From Pogona vitticeps (lineage: Eukaryota > Chordata > Lepidosauria > Squamata > Agamidae), in assembly GCF_051106095.1 (NCBI RefSeq), contig NC_135786.1, positions 213,380,001-213,444,000 of the forward strand: a stretch of 64,000 bases of DNA. Direction: 5' to 3'. The first letter of the stretch is position 1; every line of letters begins with the position of its first letter. This document shows, one piece after another, positions 11,799 to 23,100 of this stretch. Made by a program: the position numbers and the translations under genes. Below the pieces are notes generated by a model. That model did no database searches. It saw nothing but the letters and a program-made list of their open reading frames with translations, and was not told the DNA's origin.

Positions 11799-12749
11799 CT
11801 ATTTTAAATCGGTGTGTTGCTTATGCCTTCTTGTGAGTGGGTTCAACTTTGGGAAAACCCCATTCCCCTTTTTGTTCCCCAAAAAGTGGAGACAGGCCTT
11901 CTTCATAAATGTTTCTTTTATTTTCGAACACTGGAGAACCAAGAACAACAACTTCAGTTCGACCAACGGGTCCCTCAGTTTCCTGCATTCAACATAACAG
12001 TCCTTTAACTCAGGCGTCACAGGAGAGTTCACCATCGGGGGGGTTCACTTCAAAACATTCGCGATCTTTGGGTTTTCTTGTGGGCTTCCTCAGAGTGCAA
12101 CATATGGTACTGCAACAGGGGTGCCAAGCCCACTCTCCCTCCTTGGGCGTCTCTGGATGCGACATCACCACCACTTTCCATTGATCTTCTTTCTTGGGAT
12201 AAACATACACAGTACCACCCATTCCACTGGTTCTGCTTCTCCCAACTGCACTGCCAATCCTTCCTTTACCTTTTCAACTCTTCTCCCTCTTTTCCTATCC
12301 TACTCCCCTCAGGTCTCACGTTGCGATGTTGCTGTCTCCTTTCTATTTCCTCTAGGGGTAGTTTCATTTTAACATGCTCTCCTGTCCAGGGGTCTTCCAT
12401 TTCTAACCAACCCCATCCTAGAGGAATGCCTTCTTCCATCACCTCCTTTCCTTTCTTTTTCTCCTCCTGCATTTCTACCTCAGTCTCCCAATCTAGCTCT
12501 CTTTTCCCTCTTCCTTCTCCTCAGGCCCTGTCACCAGATATCCCTCTACCATTGGCTCCTCCCCTTTCTCACCCTCCTTTCGCTCTCCTTTCCCGCTCTT
12601 TATCTCCTCTACTCTTAGTTGGTGCATTGCTGATATCAGCGTATATGCTGTCTCGTATCACTCTGTTGTGGGCGCTGGAGGGGACGGCTCACAATCCTCT
12701 ATTCTGTTGGGAAGTGGTTCCTCCTCACACTTCTTCATATCCTTTAAAG
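11799..12749 (-). other. Unidentified broken coding-like stretch
   Basis: The plus strand is strongly pyrimidine-rich between 12170 and 12620. On the minus strand separate open pieces lie at 11799-12035, 12010-12222 and 12266-12472, with compositions that look protein-like (for example GGTVYVYPKKEDQWKVVVMS and GWGWLEMEDPWTGEHVK). I do not recognise a family. It could be a fossil of an old virus-like element or a dead host gene. The pieces are in different frames, so it is broken. Confidence 0.3.
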
Positions 12750-13123
12750 CAGGGGTCACCAACCCCTAGTCTGCATACTGGTGCCAGTCTGCGGGCTTCA
12801 CAGGACCAAGCCACGGAGACCAATCTCCCCCCCCCTGCACACACACACATGGTGAGTGTGGCATGCTCACATGCATGCACAGGTGAGCTGGCACATTCGT
12901 GGATGTGGTGTGCTCACAGTTGTGCATGGTGCACTCATGCATATGCACACATGCGCCCCCCACTCACCTGAGTGCACCATGCCTATCCACGCATGTGTGT
13001 GAGTGCATGCCTACCCGTGAGCATGCCACGCCCACCCGCAAGCATGGGGGTGTCCCCACCCCCCTCACACAGACCCTAACCCCCTAACCAGTCCGCGGTT
13101 CCAAAAAAGGTTGGGGACCACTG
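12750..13123. mobile_element. hAT-type MITE with perfect 8-bp target duplication
   Basis: Ends CAGGGGTCACCAACC and its inverse GGTTGGGGACCACTG, flanked by CTTTAAAG on both sides (12742-12749 and 13124-13131). The interior is CACG/CATG-rich repeats with no transposase. Confidence 0.85.
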
Positions 13124-13131
13124 CTTTAAAG

Positions 13132-13734
13132 AAAGCAAAGCTACCTTTTTGCACTACAACTCTGAAAATCCTTTTGCTGTCATGGCCAGTGCTGGTTGGA
13201 GGATTCCAGAAATTGCAGAGGTTATTTTTTTCCAACTCTAGAAAGAAACACATGAAAGTGCCTCCCACAGAGATGATCTGGCTCAATACTATGTACATTG
13301 GTGGTGGGCAAAATGCAGCTCTCCAGACTTACACCTTTCACCAACCCTAACCAACAGTGAGGAATGTTAGGAACCAAGTCCAGTATTGCGAGGACTGTCT
13401 TTTCTCCATCCATCTACTATACATGGATGGATAGCGATTCCCCAGAGTTTCAGACAGGGACCTTTCTCTGCCCTGACTAGGGATGTGGCGGCTAAGCCTG
13501 AGACCTTCAGTATACATAGCAGTTCTTGAGATGAATTTACAATACTTTGTAAATACAGCTTTTATGATTTCCTGCAGGATAATGCTGATGTAGTTGATGC
13601 AGATAATGGGTTTAAATACACTGTTCTGTCATCATAGTTTGCCATTGTAGTCACAGCCAAGAATCAATTTATCCCAATTCTAGGAAATCATTATGAGCAG
13701 TAAAAACAGCTACCCTGAAAGAGACAACAAACTA
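13132..13734. other. No feature recognised
   Basis: Non-coding; no repeat named. Confidence 0.4.
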
Positions 13735-14760
13735 GAAAATGCTGTTTAATATCTATATAAGGCCGCTGGAAGAGGTCATCAAGAGATCTGGAGCTTTGTG
13801 TCATCAGTATGCTGATGATATGCAGCTCTTATCTGTCTGTTAAATCATCTTCAGTAGAGGAGTGCCTGGATGCAATACTGGACTGGACTAGGAGAAACAG
13901 GCTGAAACTGAATCGACAAGATCATGTTGCACTCCCTTCCTCTCTGTCTCTCTCTCTCTGTCTGTGTGTGTGTGTCCATCCTTCTTTGGATTTATCCTTC
14001 CATTTAAGAATCAGGTGTTCACTTTGGTATGATTTATAGACTGTGACACGTGCTGCATTTTTCCAACTGTAGCATATCGCCAAGCTGAACCCCTATCTGC
14101 ACACTAGGTTCCTAACAACATTGGCTGGCAGGCTGAAAAATTTGACTAGTGTAATGTACTTCATGTGAGGCCTCCATCAAGGCTGACATAAAAGCTTCAA
14201 GAGGTCCCAAACGAGCAGCAAGATTGCTTGCCGGGTAAAGAAATATGACTACATCACCCCAATCCTGGCTAGCCTGCACTGGTTACTGTGGGTCTGCTTC
14301 CATGCCAGGTTTAAGGTATTGATTCTAATATGAACAGTTTGGGACCTCGCTACCTGTCTGAACATCTTCTGCCAAATTTGACTGCACATCTGACCAGGCC
14401 CTCTCAGATCATGTGCCTATGAATATTAACACCTCTAGAGGCCTGAAAAACAGCCAGAAGCCAGGTCTTTTCTGCTGTGGCCCCTTCCTTGAGGAATGCG
14501 CTGCCACAGGAATTACACCAGGTGCCCTTTCTCTGACTTTTTAAAAACAAACAAACAGCTAAAACAGAGCTTTTCAAGGAAGCCTTTGGAGAGGTTCTCA
14601 ATTGAATCTGTGAAGGAAGAAGGGTTCTTCTTTTCTGTCTAATGCTTTCTTGCTGCCTGTCTTTTTTGATCTTTGTATTTTAAAACGTTATGATTTTTGC
14701 TTTACTTTGTGGATGCCACCCAGAGTAGTAATTGGCTAGATGGGTGGTATAAAAATTGAA
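13735..14760 (+). mobile_element. L2/CR1-type LINE, 3' third
   Basis: Begins with LFNIYIRPLE-like code and CATCAGTATGCTGATGATATG (the YADDM catalytic box), then the C-terminal region and the tail CCACCCAGAGTAGTAATTGG near 14720. Old and much broken. Confidence 0.8.
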
Positions 14761-16019
14761 TGCACAAGTGCATGCATGCATGCATGCAGAAATGAACAAA
14801 AAGAGCCAGTGGCCATGCATGCTGAGGGTTTCTGGGAGCTCATGTTCCCAGAGTAACTTTTTGAAGTTCTGGTGTTTTTCTGAAATAGCTGGGGAGTAAC
14901 AACCAGGAGAGACAGAAATGTTGCATACTCTCCTTCACTATGAAGTTGCTGCACCCCAGCCTTTCACATTTAATACTTCCACTTTCCACACGATGTGAAT
15001 CTTGTGTCTTCCTTTCTCCCAGTGTCTTCCTTTCTCTCTTTTCATTGTCTAAACACAATACAGTACAATGATTCTGTTCTACTGACTTTCAGAAAATATA
15101 CTTTAAGGACATAACAGTGAAGTCTCTTCTTGCACAAAGTAAATGAACACAAGACTGATATCAGGAATTGAAATACTAAAGAAAGTATTCATTCTTGAAT
15201 GAAAAACATGCAGCTTTTTCAGAGTACAGCTATCAATCAGGCCACTATTAAAGGATGTCTGTGTTCTTAGTTTGACAACTGTTTTGTGACTTTCCAGCTA
15301 ACAACTGCCACCTGTGCTTTCTGCATTTTATTTCTGACTTCCCTGTTTAGTTCTTTTCCTCCCAATTCATGTCTGCATATATAACTCTTCATGCATCGGA
15401 TGAAGTGGCTGCAGACCTTGAAAGTCTAAGCCACACTGAATCAGCTAGCCTTTAAAATATCACATAATTCTTGTGGGTGGGGGGAGTTGTTGCAACAAAG
15501 ATGGGTATCCTTCTGAAAGCAAAAACAGAACTACTCTTGTAACACTAGTTAACGCTTGAAATTATATTACCTTGCAAGCATGCATGTGAGTTACTCTGCA
15601 TTTCATACTAGGTGACAAAAGGCAATCAGATTAGGTATGCCTCTGCTCACCAATAAAACTGATTCTCTAAAGACTGGAAAACGTGAAATTGCTAAGCTTA
15701 AGAAACTAAGATTACTTTTAATGTACTCCATGGATGAGGGTCGGTAGCTAAAGAGGTTCTCTTTACAGAACTGCAAGGTAACAATATGGGTTTGTCACTT
15801 AGCATGCTTTTTCTCACAGGACTTGCTAATAGATCAGATTCATAATCAAATGGCTTCCTTCTTTGCCTCTTTTTGCTATAACTTCTGAAGCAAGAACCCA
15901 TTTCACTCTGAGACTGCTCTGCAATGTTTCAGGGCCCCCTGGAATCCATTGATCCAAACAAACATTTCAGAAGTTGTGATGCTCCTGCTTTCACTTCCTC
16001 TTCATGGTGAACCTCCAAG
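14761..16019. other. Little recognised; half of a fold-back repeat near 15390-15440
   Basis: CATGCATCGGATGAAGTGG-CTGCAGACCTTGAAAGTC is half of the fold-back family seen at 10688. A short CATG repeat lies at 14771-14787. The rest is non-coding. Confidence 0.4.
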
Positions 16020-16345
16020 AACAAATCATGATTTGTATTCTCAAAGGCTTTCACATTTCAGCTAACGACACCCATCAAGCACAGTGACAGATCATCTCTC
16101 CCCCTTATCACAACAATACACCCACAACAAAAAACACGCTGATCACCATAATCACCCAATCTCCTGAAAAGGACAAAAAACTGATCTCACAGCTATATTC
16201 AACTATCCCACAAACTGCACCAGATCACAGAGTTCTGACTCCTGTCCTCTGAAGATGCCGGCCACAGAGACTGGTGAAATGTTAGGAAGAAAAACCTTAA
16301 GAACACGGCCAAACAGCCCGAAAATACCTACAAAATAATGATGTA
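16020..16345 (+). mobile_element. Penelope-like retroelement end with hammerhead-like core
   Basis: The right part has the motif series CTGAAGATGCCGGCCACAGA, GGTGAAATGTTAGGAAG, GAACACGGCCAAACAGCCCG and a short CCTACAAAAT end that I associate with vertebrate Penelope-like elements. The left margin has an inverted AAAGGCTTTCA piece, as expected from the inverted flank these elements often carry. No reverse transcriptase is left. Confidence 0.6.
16249..16287 (+). ncRNA. Hammerhead-ribozyme-like core in the Penelope-like end
   Basis: CTGAAGA (16249-16255), a five-pair stem GCCGG/CUGGU with two G-U pairs around a CCACAGAGA loop, GAAA (16276-16279), then UGUU and AGGA, which could pair with UCCU before the core to make stem I. 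Stem III is almost absent, as is known for Penelope hammerheads. Confidence 0.5.
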
Positions 16346-16976
16346 TTTTGCAGATGAAAACACTGCTGAATACTATTGCCACTCACAATAAACACACTTT
16401 AGAGAAACGTTGATACCGACAAATTAATTCTAAATCCTTGAAGTCCAAAAGAGACCGTCTTGATCCTAATGGGATTTCACTCCAAAGTATCCTAGGTATG
16501 CCTCAGTAATTCAGTAAATACATCCAAGTGACTAATTCAGGTTAAATGAGGTAATTGCCTTTATTTAAATATTGGCAGGAATCACAAATTCCAAAGACAT
16601 ATATTAATGTAGCATTCCATTTGTTCGGGTAGACACGATAGGGATTACGTAATCCCAATATAGTTTTGCTGCTGCTGAATATTTGAGCGCCTACATCCCC
16701 ACTCTAGGGACAAGAGGTGATGATGGATATACACAGTCATTCTGCAGATGGGCACCCCTTTAAAAATGAATCAGAAGGGAAGCAACAAACAGCAAAGGAT
16801 GTTGCTTATCTACCCTCCCAGCTGCAGGAAACAGCTGTATTATTATGACAAAAAGAATTACTCAAACTGTTGGAATGAAGATCACAGATCACCATGTTAG
16901 CATGTAACGTAGATGTGGAGACTTGAACCAATTCTTTGCAATTTAGGAGAGAGAATTCCAAGAAGATTTAGTAATG

Positions 16977-16982
16977 TTTATT
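16977..16982 (-). terminator. UQCRB polyadenylation signal AATAAA
   Basis: AATAAA read on the minus strand, about 140 nt beyond the UQCRB stop codon. The mRNA would end at about 16955-16965. It is the first canonical signal after the stop. Confidence 0.65.
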
Positions 16983-17121
16983 TGAATTGGATGAACAAGT
17001 ATTATTGAGCAGAGTTGCATGGATTTCTTCACAGCAGCTAGAACATTTAACAGACTTTGCATCTGAACCGCACAATTTACATTTTAAGGGAAACATTTGT
17101 TCAAACAAATTATGGAAACGG

Positions 17122-17199
17122 TTATTTCTTCTTCCATGCTTCTCTTTCTTGTCTTTCACGAATGACCTCTTTCAGATATGGTTGAAGATAATGTCCGTC
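17122..17199 (-). CDS. UQCRB: UQCRB coding exon 4 with stop
   Basis: Acceptor TTTTAG precedes 17199. Codes the last 25 residues, [19 protein letters not shown] to KKK, then TAA at 17124-17122. The lysine-rich end matches the family. Confidence 0.96.
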   Translation of the reverse strand, partial: DGHYLQPYLKEVIRERQEREAWKKK

Positions 17200-20100
17200 C
17201 TAAAAATAAAAACAATATATAAAAAAATAAAAATAAAAATGGACAGTAAAAATACTATAAACTAAAATATGCATTTTGCTGTTAAGAGCAGCTTTGGCGG
17301 TGATGCAAACATATGCTACTTCACAATAACAGACTGCTCAGGAAAAGAAAATGTAGCCATGTAAATTTAAAATCTAACCCTAAAAATTCAACAACCAAGC
17401 TCTTATACTACCACTACTAAATTTGCCCTGTTCAAGATCACAATAGTTACTGACTAAATTCTGACTTAATTTAAGCCATGTATTTAACACACTTATAAAG
17501 ATTTCAAATACCAATTAAGGTAACTTTTCAAACTCAAAATAGAGTGAACTTGCAACTTTAACAAACATGCCAAAGAATTAACTTTCCTAGACTGGAAACC
17601 TAGGTTATGAACCGCACACAACAGTAGACATGTTAAGATGTCACAAAATTGGCCAGTTTACTGTAAATGGCCAAGATGGTTTTGCCTTCCGGGGAATTAA
17701 TTCAACATCAGTTAGTAGCTGGCAGTGGTCTCGGCTTCATTTCCCACAGTTACAGCACTTCCTTACTGATGGGGATTTGCGTGGAAATGCACTGCAGCTC
17801 CTATAGGAAGTTAGTTGATAAGACACTCTCAGAAGTTCTGAATAAACTGCAACCTGGTCCCCCATCTGCTTTCTCCTATAGGAATGATTGCAGGTGGGAT
17901 GGGGAGGGGAATTCCTGGCAGAAGGTAAAACTGCCTGAGGAAAGCTTCCTTTTCATTTTGATAAAAGCCTATTTTGTCCTCTTTTAAAACTGCAACCCAG
18001 ACTGCAGTTAGTAAACTTTTCTCTCATTTGTCCCATAAAGTCTAGGAAACACAAACAGCTGTACCTGCACAACCCTGGCTTGGGAGTCTGTAGCTTCATC
18101 ACATTCAGATATGACAGAAGGCTGAAAACCATTTTCTAACATATGTAACAGGAGATTTATAACCTTTTTTTCTTAAGGCTCAAGTTTAGCAGCACCATCT
18201 AGTCATGTCTAAGTGATGGTAATTATTGCGTAGACTGAGGCTGATGCATGATTTCCTTTGTGAAATATTTCACAACCTCCCAAGGAAGAAATCACATTTA
18301 CCCAACATCTCTTTGTAAATGAAATGCAAATCTAACATACTGTATATATATGCCAAACATGCTGTCAGGCTGACTTAGAGCACAGAAAACCTATTTGGTC
18401 CAAGACTTTATGGACAACCCACAAAAAGAATGTTGTGTATCAATGTAATGGAAAATGCTATGGGAAGTTGTTTCCTCCAAAAGATACTTGCACAATCTAT
18501 ATATAGCATATATATAAAGCATATAACAATTCATACCTCTTCATATTTTACCCACTCCTCTTTAGGAAGAATACGATGCTTCATTGTCAAGTCCATTGCT
18601 CTCTTAATGCGAAAGCATCTTTCAAAATACAAATCTTCTGGAAGTCTCCTGATTGCTTCTTTTACATCTTCAGTTTCATAAAGTAAATCATCTCGCAAAA
18701 GTCCTGAAACAGAAGGAGGTTTTTTTTGCTACTCAAAATGCCAGTCAGTTTCTAATTGAGCAGGGAAAGCCCAAGTTCAACAACCTTTCAAATGTACGTG
18801 CGTCAGTTTATAGGCCTAAATCCAACATTATATGGACACTGAACCATCAGAATACTTGTATTTTTTCCATCTTCCAGATGCCCTAAAAGGTTTCTCAGCC
18901 CTCTAAAGGTGGTTTGGTGAGCAAATGGAGGACAGTAGAAAGGGAGATTGCTTCCTTCTGCTGGAACAGAAGAAATTGAAGTATCTCAATTCAAGTACCT
19001 GAATACTTTGGCAAAGCAGCTACCACGTTCTCTAGACTCACAAAGAGTTTGGCTTAGATCTGTAGAGCCTGTGTCCTGAGTACACTCCTGTACTGCAGTG
19101 AGTCCTGGACCCTTTGTGCACGGCAGGAGAGGAAGCTGAACGCATTCCATATGCGTTCTCTCAGACACATTTTTGGTATCACCTGTCAGGACAAAGTTCC
19201 AAATAGAGTAGTCCTAGGATGAGCTGGAATTTTTAGCATGTATACATTACTGAAACAGTGATGTCTATGTTGGCTGGGGCATGTCGTGAGAATGACTGAC
19301 GGTCAGATTCCAAAAGATCTCCTGTATGGAGAATTAGTGCAGGGAAAGCGCCCCAGAGGGAGACCACAGCTACGATACAAGGATATCTGTAAGCAGGATC
19401 TGAAGGCCTTAGGAATGGACCTCAACAGATGGGAAACCTTGACATCTGAACGTTCAGCCTGGAGGCAGGCGGCGCAGCATGGCCTTTCCCAATTTGAAGA
19501 GACACTTGTTCAGCAGGCCAAGGCAAAGAGGCAGTCCCAAAACCAGCAAAATCTGGGAGCTGGACGGGGGACAGATTGTATTTGTCTTCAGTGTGGAAGG
19601 GATTGTCACTCTCAAATTGGCCTTCTCAGCCACACTAGAGGCTGTTCCAAGACCTCTATTCAGAGCGCATTACCATATTCTCTCGAGACTCAAGGATGCC
19701 TACATATATAATGAATACTACATACACATCTCATTTTAAAAATTCTTGCATCAAAAATATTTTTTGTCAGCTTGTGACCTTTCAAGTGTCTTTTTGAGAA
19801 ATGCCTGGACGCATGGATATGCATAAATTATTTAAATAAACTATGAATTTAAGTGTACTAAATACACATAAAAAGCCACTCTCTAAATCAGTGTTTCCCA
19901 ACGTTTTTTGAGTCATGGCCCTAAACAGCCAAGTAACCTGCAACCTCCCCACAACATTTATATAAAAAGGCAATGGGGTAAGAAAACATTAAAATATTTT
20001 TTCAGAATATAATTCTACCCTAATATATTAAAATTAATGCAATATGACACAAGGGGGGACTGTAAATCTGACTCCACCAGATAAGATTTGAGAAGGAAAA

Positions 20101-23100
20101 AATGTCAACACACTTTAGAATTTAATTCTTTCTTTTGTGTAGAAACTCAGGTCGTAAACCTGTAGATCAGAGGCAGGAAATACGCACACACATCCAAAGC
20201 CATCCATTTCTGTAGCATCCCAGTGCTCCTCTCAACTATGATACTTTTTTGGGAGGGCTTAGAAAGGAGAACTATCACTCCTGGAAGTCTCGTTTAGAAG
20301 CAGTACTTCTAAGTGAGGCACAGTAACTCCTCCAACAACTTTTAAATGTAATAATTAGTATTTTTAGAAAACTGTATATGAATGTCTGGTTATTTCCTTT
20401 TTTATTTTATTTTTTAAATCATACCTCTTATATAGGTACCCAGGAAGGGCAGAAATCCCTCACTGAATACTCTCCTGAATGCAAAACCCACAGAACGCAG
20501 GAGGTTTTACTTCCATGTAACAGCACATAGCTAAAGCTGTTCCTGCTTCTCTTTGTAGGGTCCTGCAGTTACAGAAGGTGGGATAGTATAATGAATAATA
20601 TATTTCAGCAGTTGATATTGTTCAACTGGCCAGCTAACTAGCACAACAACACAAACCTATATACATCTGAAATAGTGAATTACAAAAAATAAAAAAAATA
20701 TTGGGAGCTAATACAGCCATCTTCTGTATTCTCAGAGATCATTTGTTTATTCATCTGTATTAAGTGAACTACCCTACATATTTTCTGTAAAGAATATGGA
20801 TTGGGTAACTAAAATTTCACACCAGTAAGAATAATCAGAAGTAAATAATGTACAGTGGTGCCCCGCACAGCGAGGTTAATCCGTTCCGGATTAACCTTCG
20901 CTGTGGGAAACATCGCACTACGGAACACAAAAAGGCATTGGAACGCATTAAACAGTGTTTAATACGTTCCAATGCCATAGAATACTCACCGTAGTGCGAT
21001 GCTTCCCAGGGGCCGGCAGCCATTTTCGCGCCCTCCCCTCGCACAACGAGGGCGCCAAAATGGCTGCCATCAGCTGTCCGGCGGGTCCAAAATGGCCGCT
21101 GGAACAGCCAAAAGGGGCCGGGGCGCAGCGTTTTCGCGCCCTTGGTAAGCAAGGGGAGCGAGCGAAAACGCTGCCGGAAGCCCCGAAATGGTTGCGCACA
21201 GCCATTTCGGGGCTTCCGCAGCGTTTTCGCGCGCTCCCCTTGCTTACCAAGGACGCGAAAACGCTGCGCCCCGGCCCCTTTCGGCTGTTCCGGCGGCCAT
21301 TTTGGACCCGTCGGACAGCTGATCGGCGGGTCGCAAAGCGAAGGTCAGTAAGCGAGCAGCTTACCGACCTTCGCTCTGTGAATTACCGCCTATACGGGCA
21401 TCGTTTTGCGATCGCAAAAACGGCCTTGTAGAGCAAATTCATCGCTCTACGAGGCGCCCGTTGTGCGAGGCACCACTGTATTAAGAAAAGGAGGACATAG
21501 AGCTACATGCATCTTTTTCTATATAAATAATCCTTCTGAGTTAAGCTCAAAAAATCATAGTAGTCGTTTCACATTAACAGTGCCCATACACACTTACCAT
21601 ATTTGTTGTATCCCACACTTACCATATTTGTTGTATCCAGCTGCATTGTAATACCATTTGCGCACAATTTGAAGCAGACGAGCAGTGGTAGAAGCTGGAA
21701 ATATTAATCATCTCCATTAGTCATCACTATATTAAAGTTACTTTCTAACACTGTTCTTATTTGTCTGCATGCATCTCTGTAAGCAATGTTGTGTTTGTGG
21801 GATAAAAGCAAGCGCTGCTACATATGCACGTGCATAAAATTGAATTCTCAGACCCATTCATGAACAAGCAGCAACACTTATTTTGGAATCATAACTATCC
21901 ATTGTGTCATTGACTTGATTTGCTCAAACATCTACAGGCAACACTAAAAATCTCAGCTAAACTATTAGGTGAGAAGAAATATTTTCTCCTCTACTTGTAT
22001 ATAATACATTATGTACTATAACTAACACAGTTGGCTGGATAGCTTAGATATCTGACTGCAGAGCCAGAGGTTGGTGCTTGATTCACTGTGCATCCCAGAA
22101 GAAGAGGCAGAGTGTGTAGCCTTGGGCAAGTTGCAAGGCCCCAGGACATCCCCAGAAGAGAAAGGTAAATAACTTCCGAGTACTTTATACCTAAACCCCC
22201 TCAGAAAGGGTCACCAGAAGTCAGAATTTACTTGTGACATGCAACTATTATTTAACATCAACAGACAGGAATTCTGTAAGCCGCCCAGAGACCTTTGGGT
22301 AGAGTGGGTGGCATATAAGTCAAACAAACAAACAAACAAACAAACAAACAAACAAACAAACAAACAAATAAATATTTTTCAGTGTTTCCAGCAGTCACAA
22401 TCTATGAGCTGGCTAAGCACAGGCAATCTGATGCAAACAAAGATATGCCAGCTGGAATATCTTGGACAGCTGGCATCACTGTCCTTGAGCTGGATGCCCA
22501 GGTCTCAGCGGTAGCCAGGAGTATATTTGCACAAGTAAAACTAGTGTACCAGCCACTAGATCGGAGAGATCTGATCTGGCCACTTTGATACATGCCCTAA
22601 TTACTTCCCAGCTACATTACTGTAGCACACTCTATGTAGGGCTGCTGATGGAAAGTATCAGGAAACTTCAGCAGGTCCAAAATGAAGCAGTCAGGTTGCT
22701 GACTGGGGGTGGTTACAGCGATCACATTAACCCTGCTACAACAGCTCCATTAGCTGCCATCAGTTTCTGGGCACAGTTCAAAGTGCTGGTTTTAACCTAG
22801 AAAGCTCTAAATGGCCTGGGTCCAAGCTATCTCAAAGACCATAGCTCCCATCTTTTCACAGGTGCATCTGAGGGGGACACAGGAGGGCCTTCTTTGTTGC
22901 TGCTCCCAGACTTTGTAACTTGCTCTCACAGGAGGCTAGGCTGGCCCCATCTTCGCTGTTCCGTTGCTAGCAGGCTCTTCAGGCAAGCCATCCCCCAGGA
23001 ACTAGCTACCAGTGTGAGATTTTTTTTAGCTGGATTGTCATGCATTACTGCTTTGACTGGATTTCTAGTACAACTTGTGTTTCCCATTTTTGTGTTTCCC

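Noticed and set aside
12078-12971. 297-codon plus-strand open frame
   Set aside because: Ser/Pro/Leu-rich translation of a pyrimidine-rich stretch that runs on into a hAT MITE; no family motif.
19885-20165. Possible hAT element starting CAGTGTTTCCCAACG
   Set aside because: No matching right end or 8-bp duplication was found.
20835-21431. Several overlapping frames up to 158 codons
   Set aside because: They are by-products of the MITE palindrome.
22320-22370. CRISPR-like regular repeat
   Set aside because: It is a CAAA microsatellite in a vertebrate LINE tail; no spacers.
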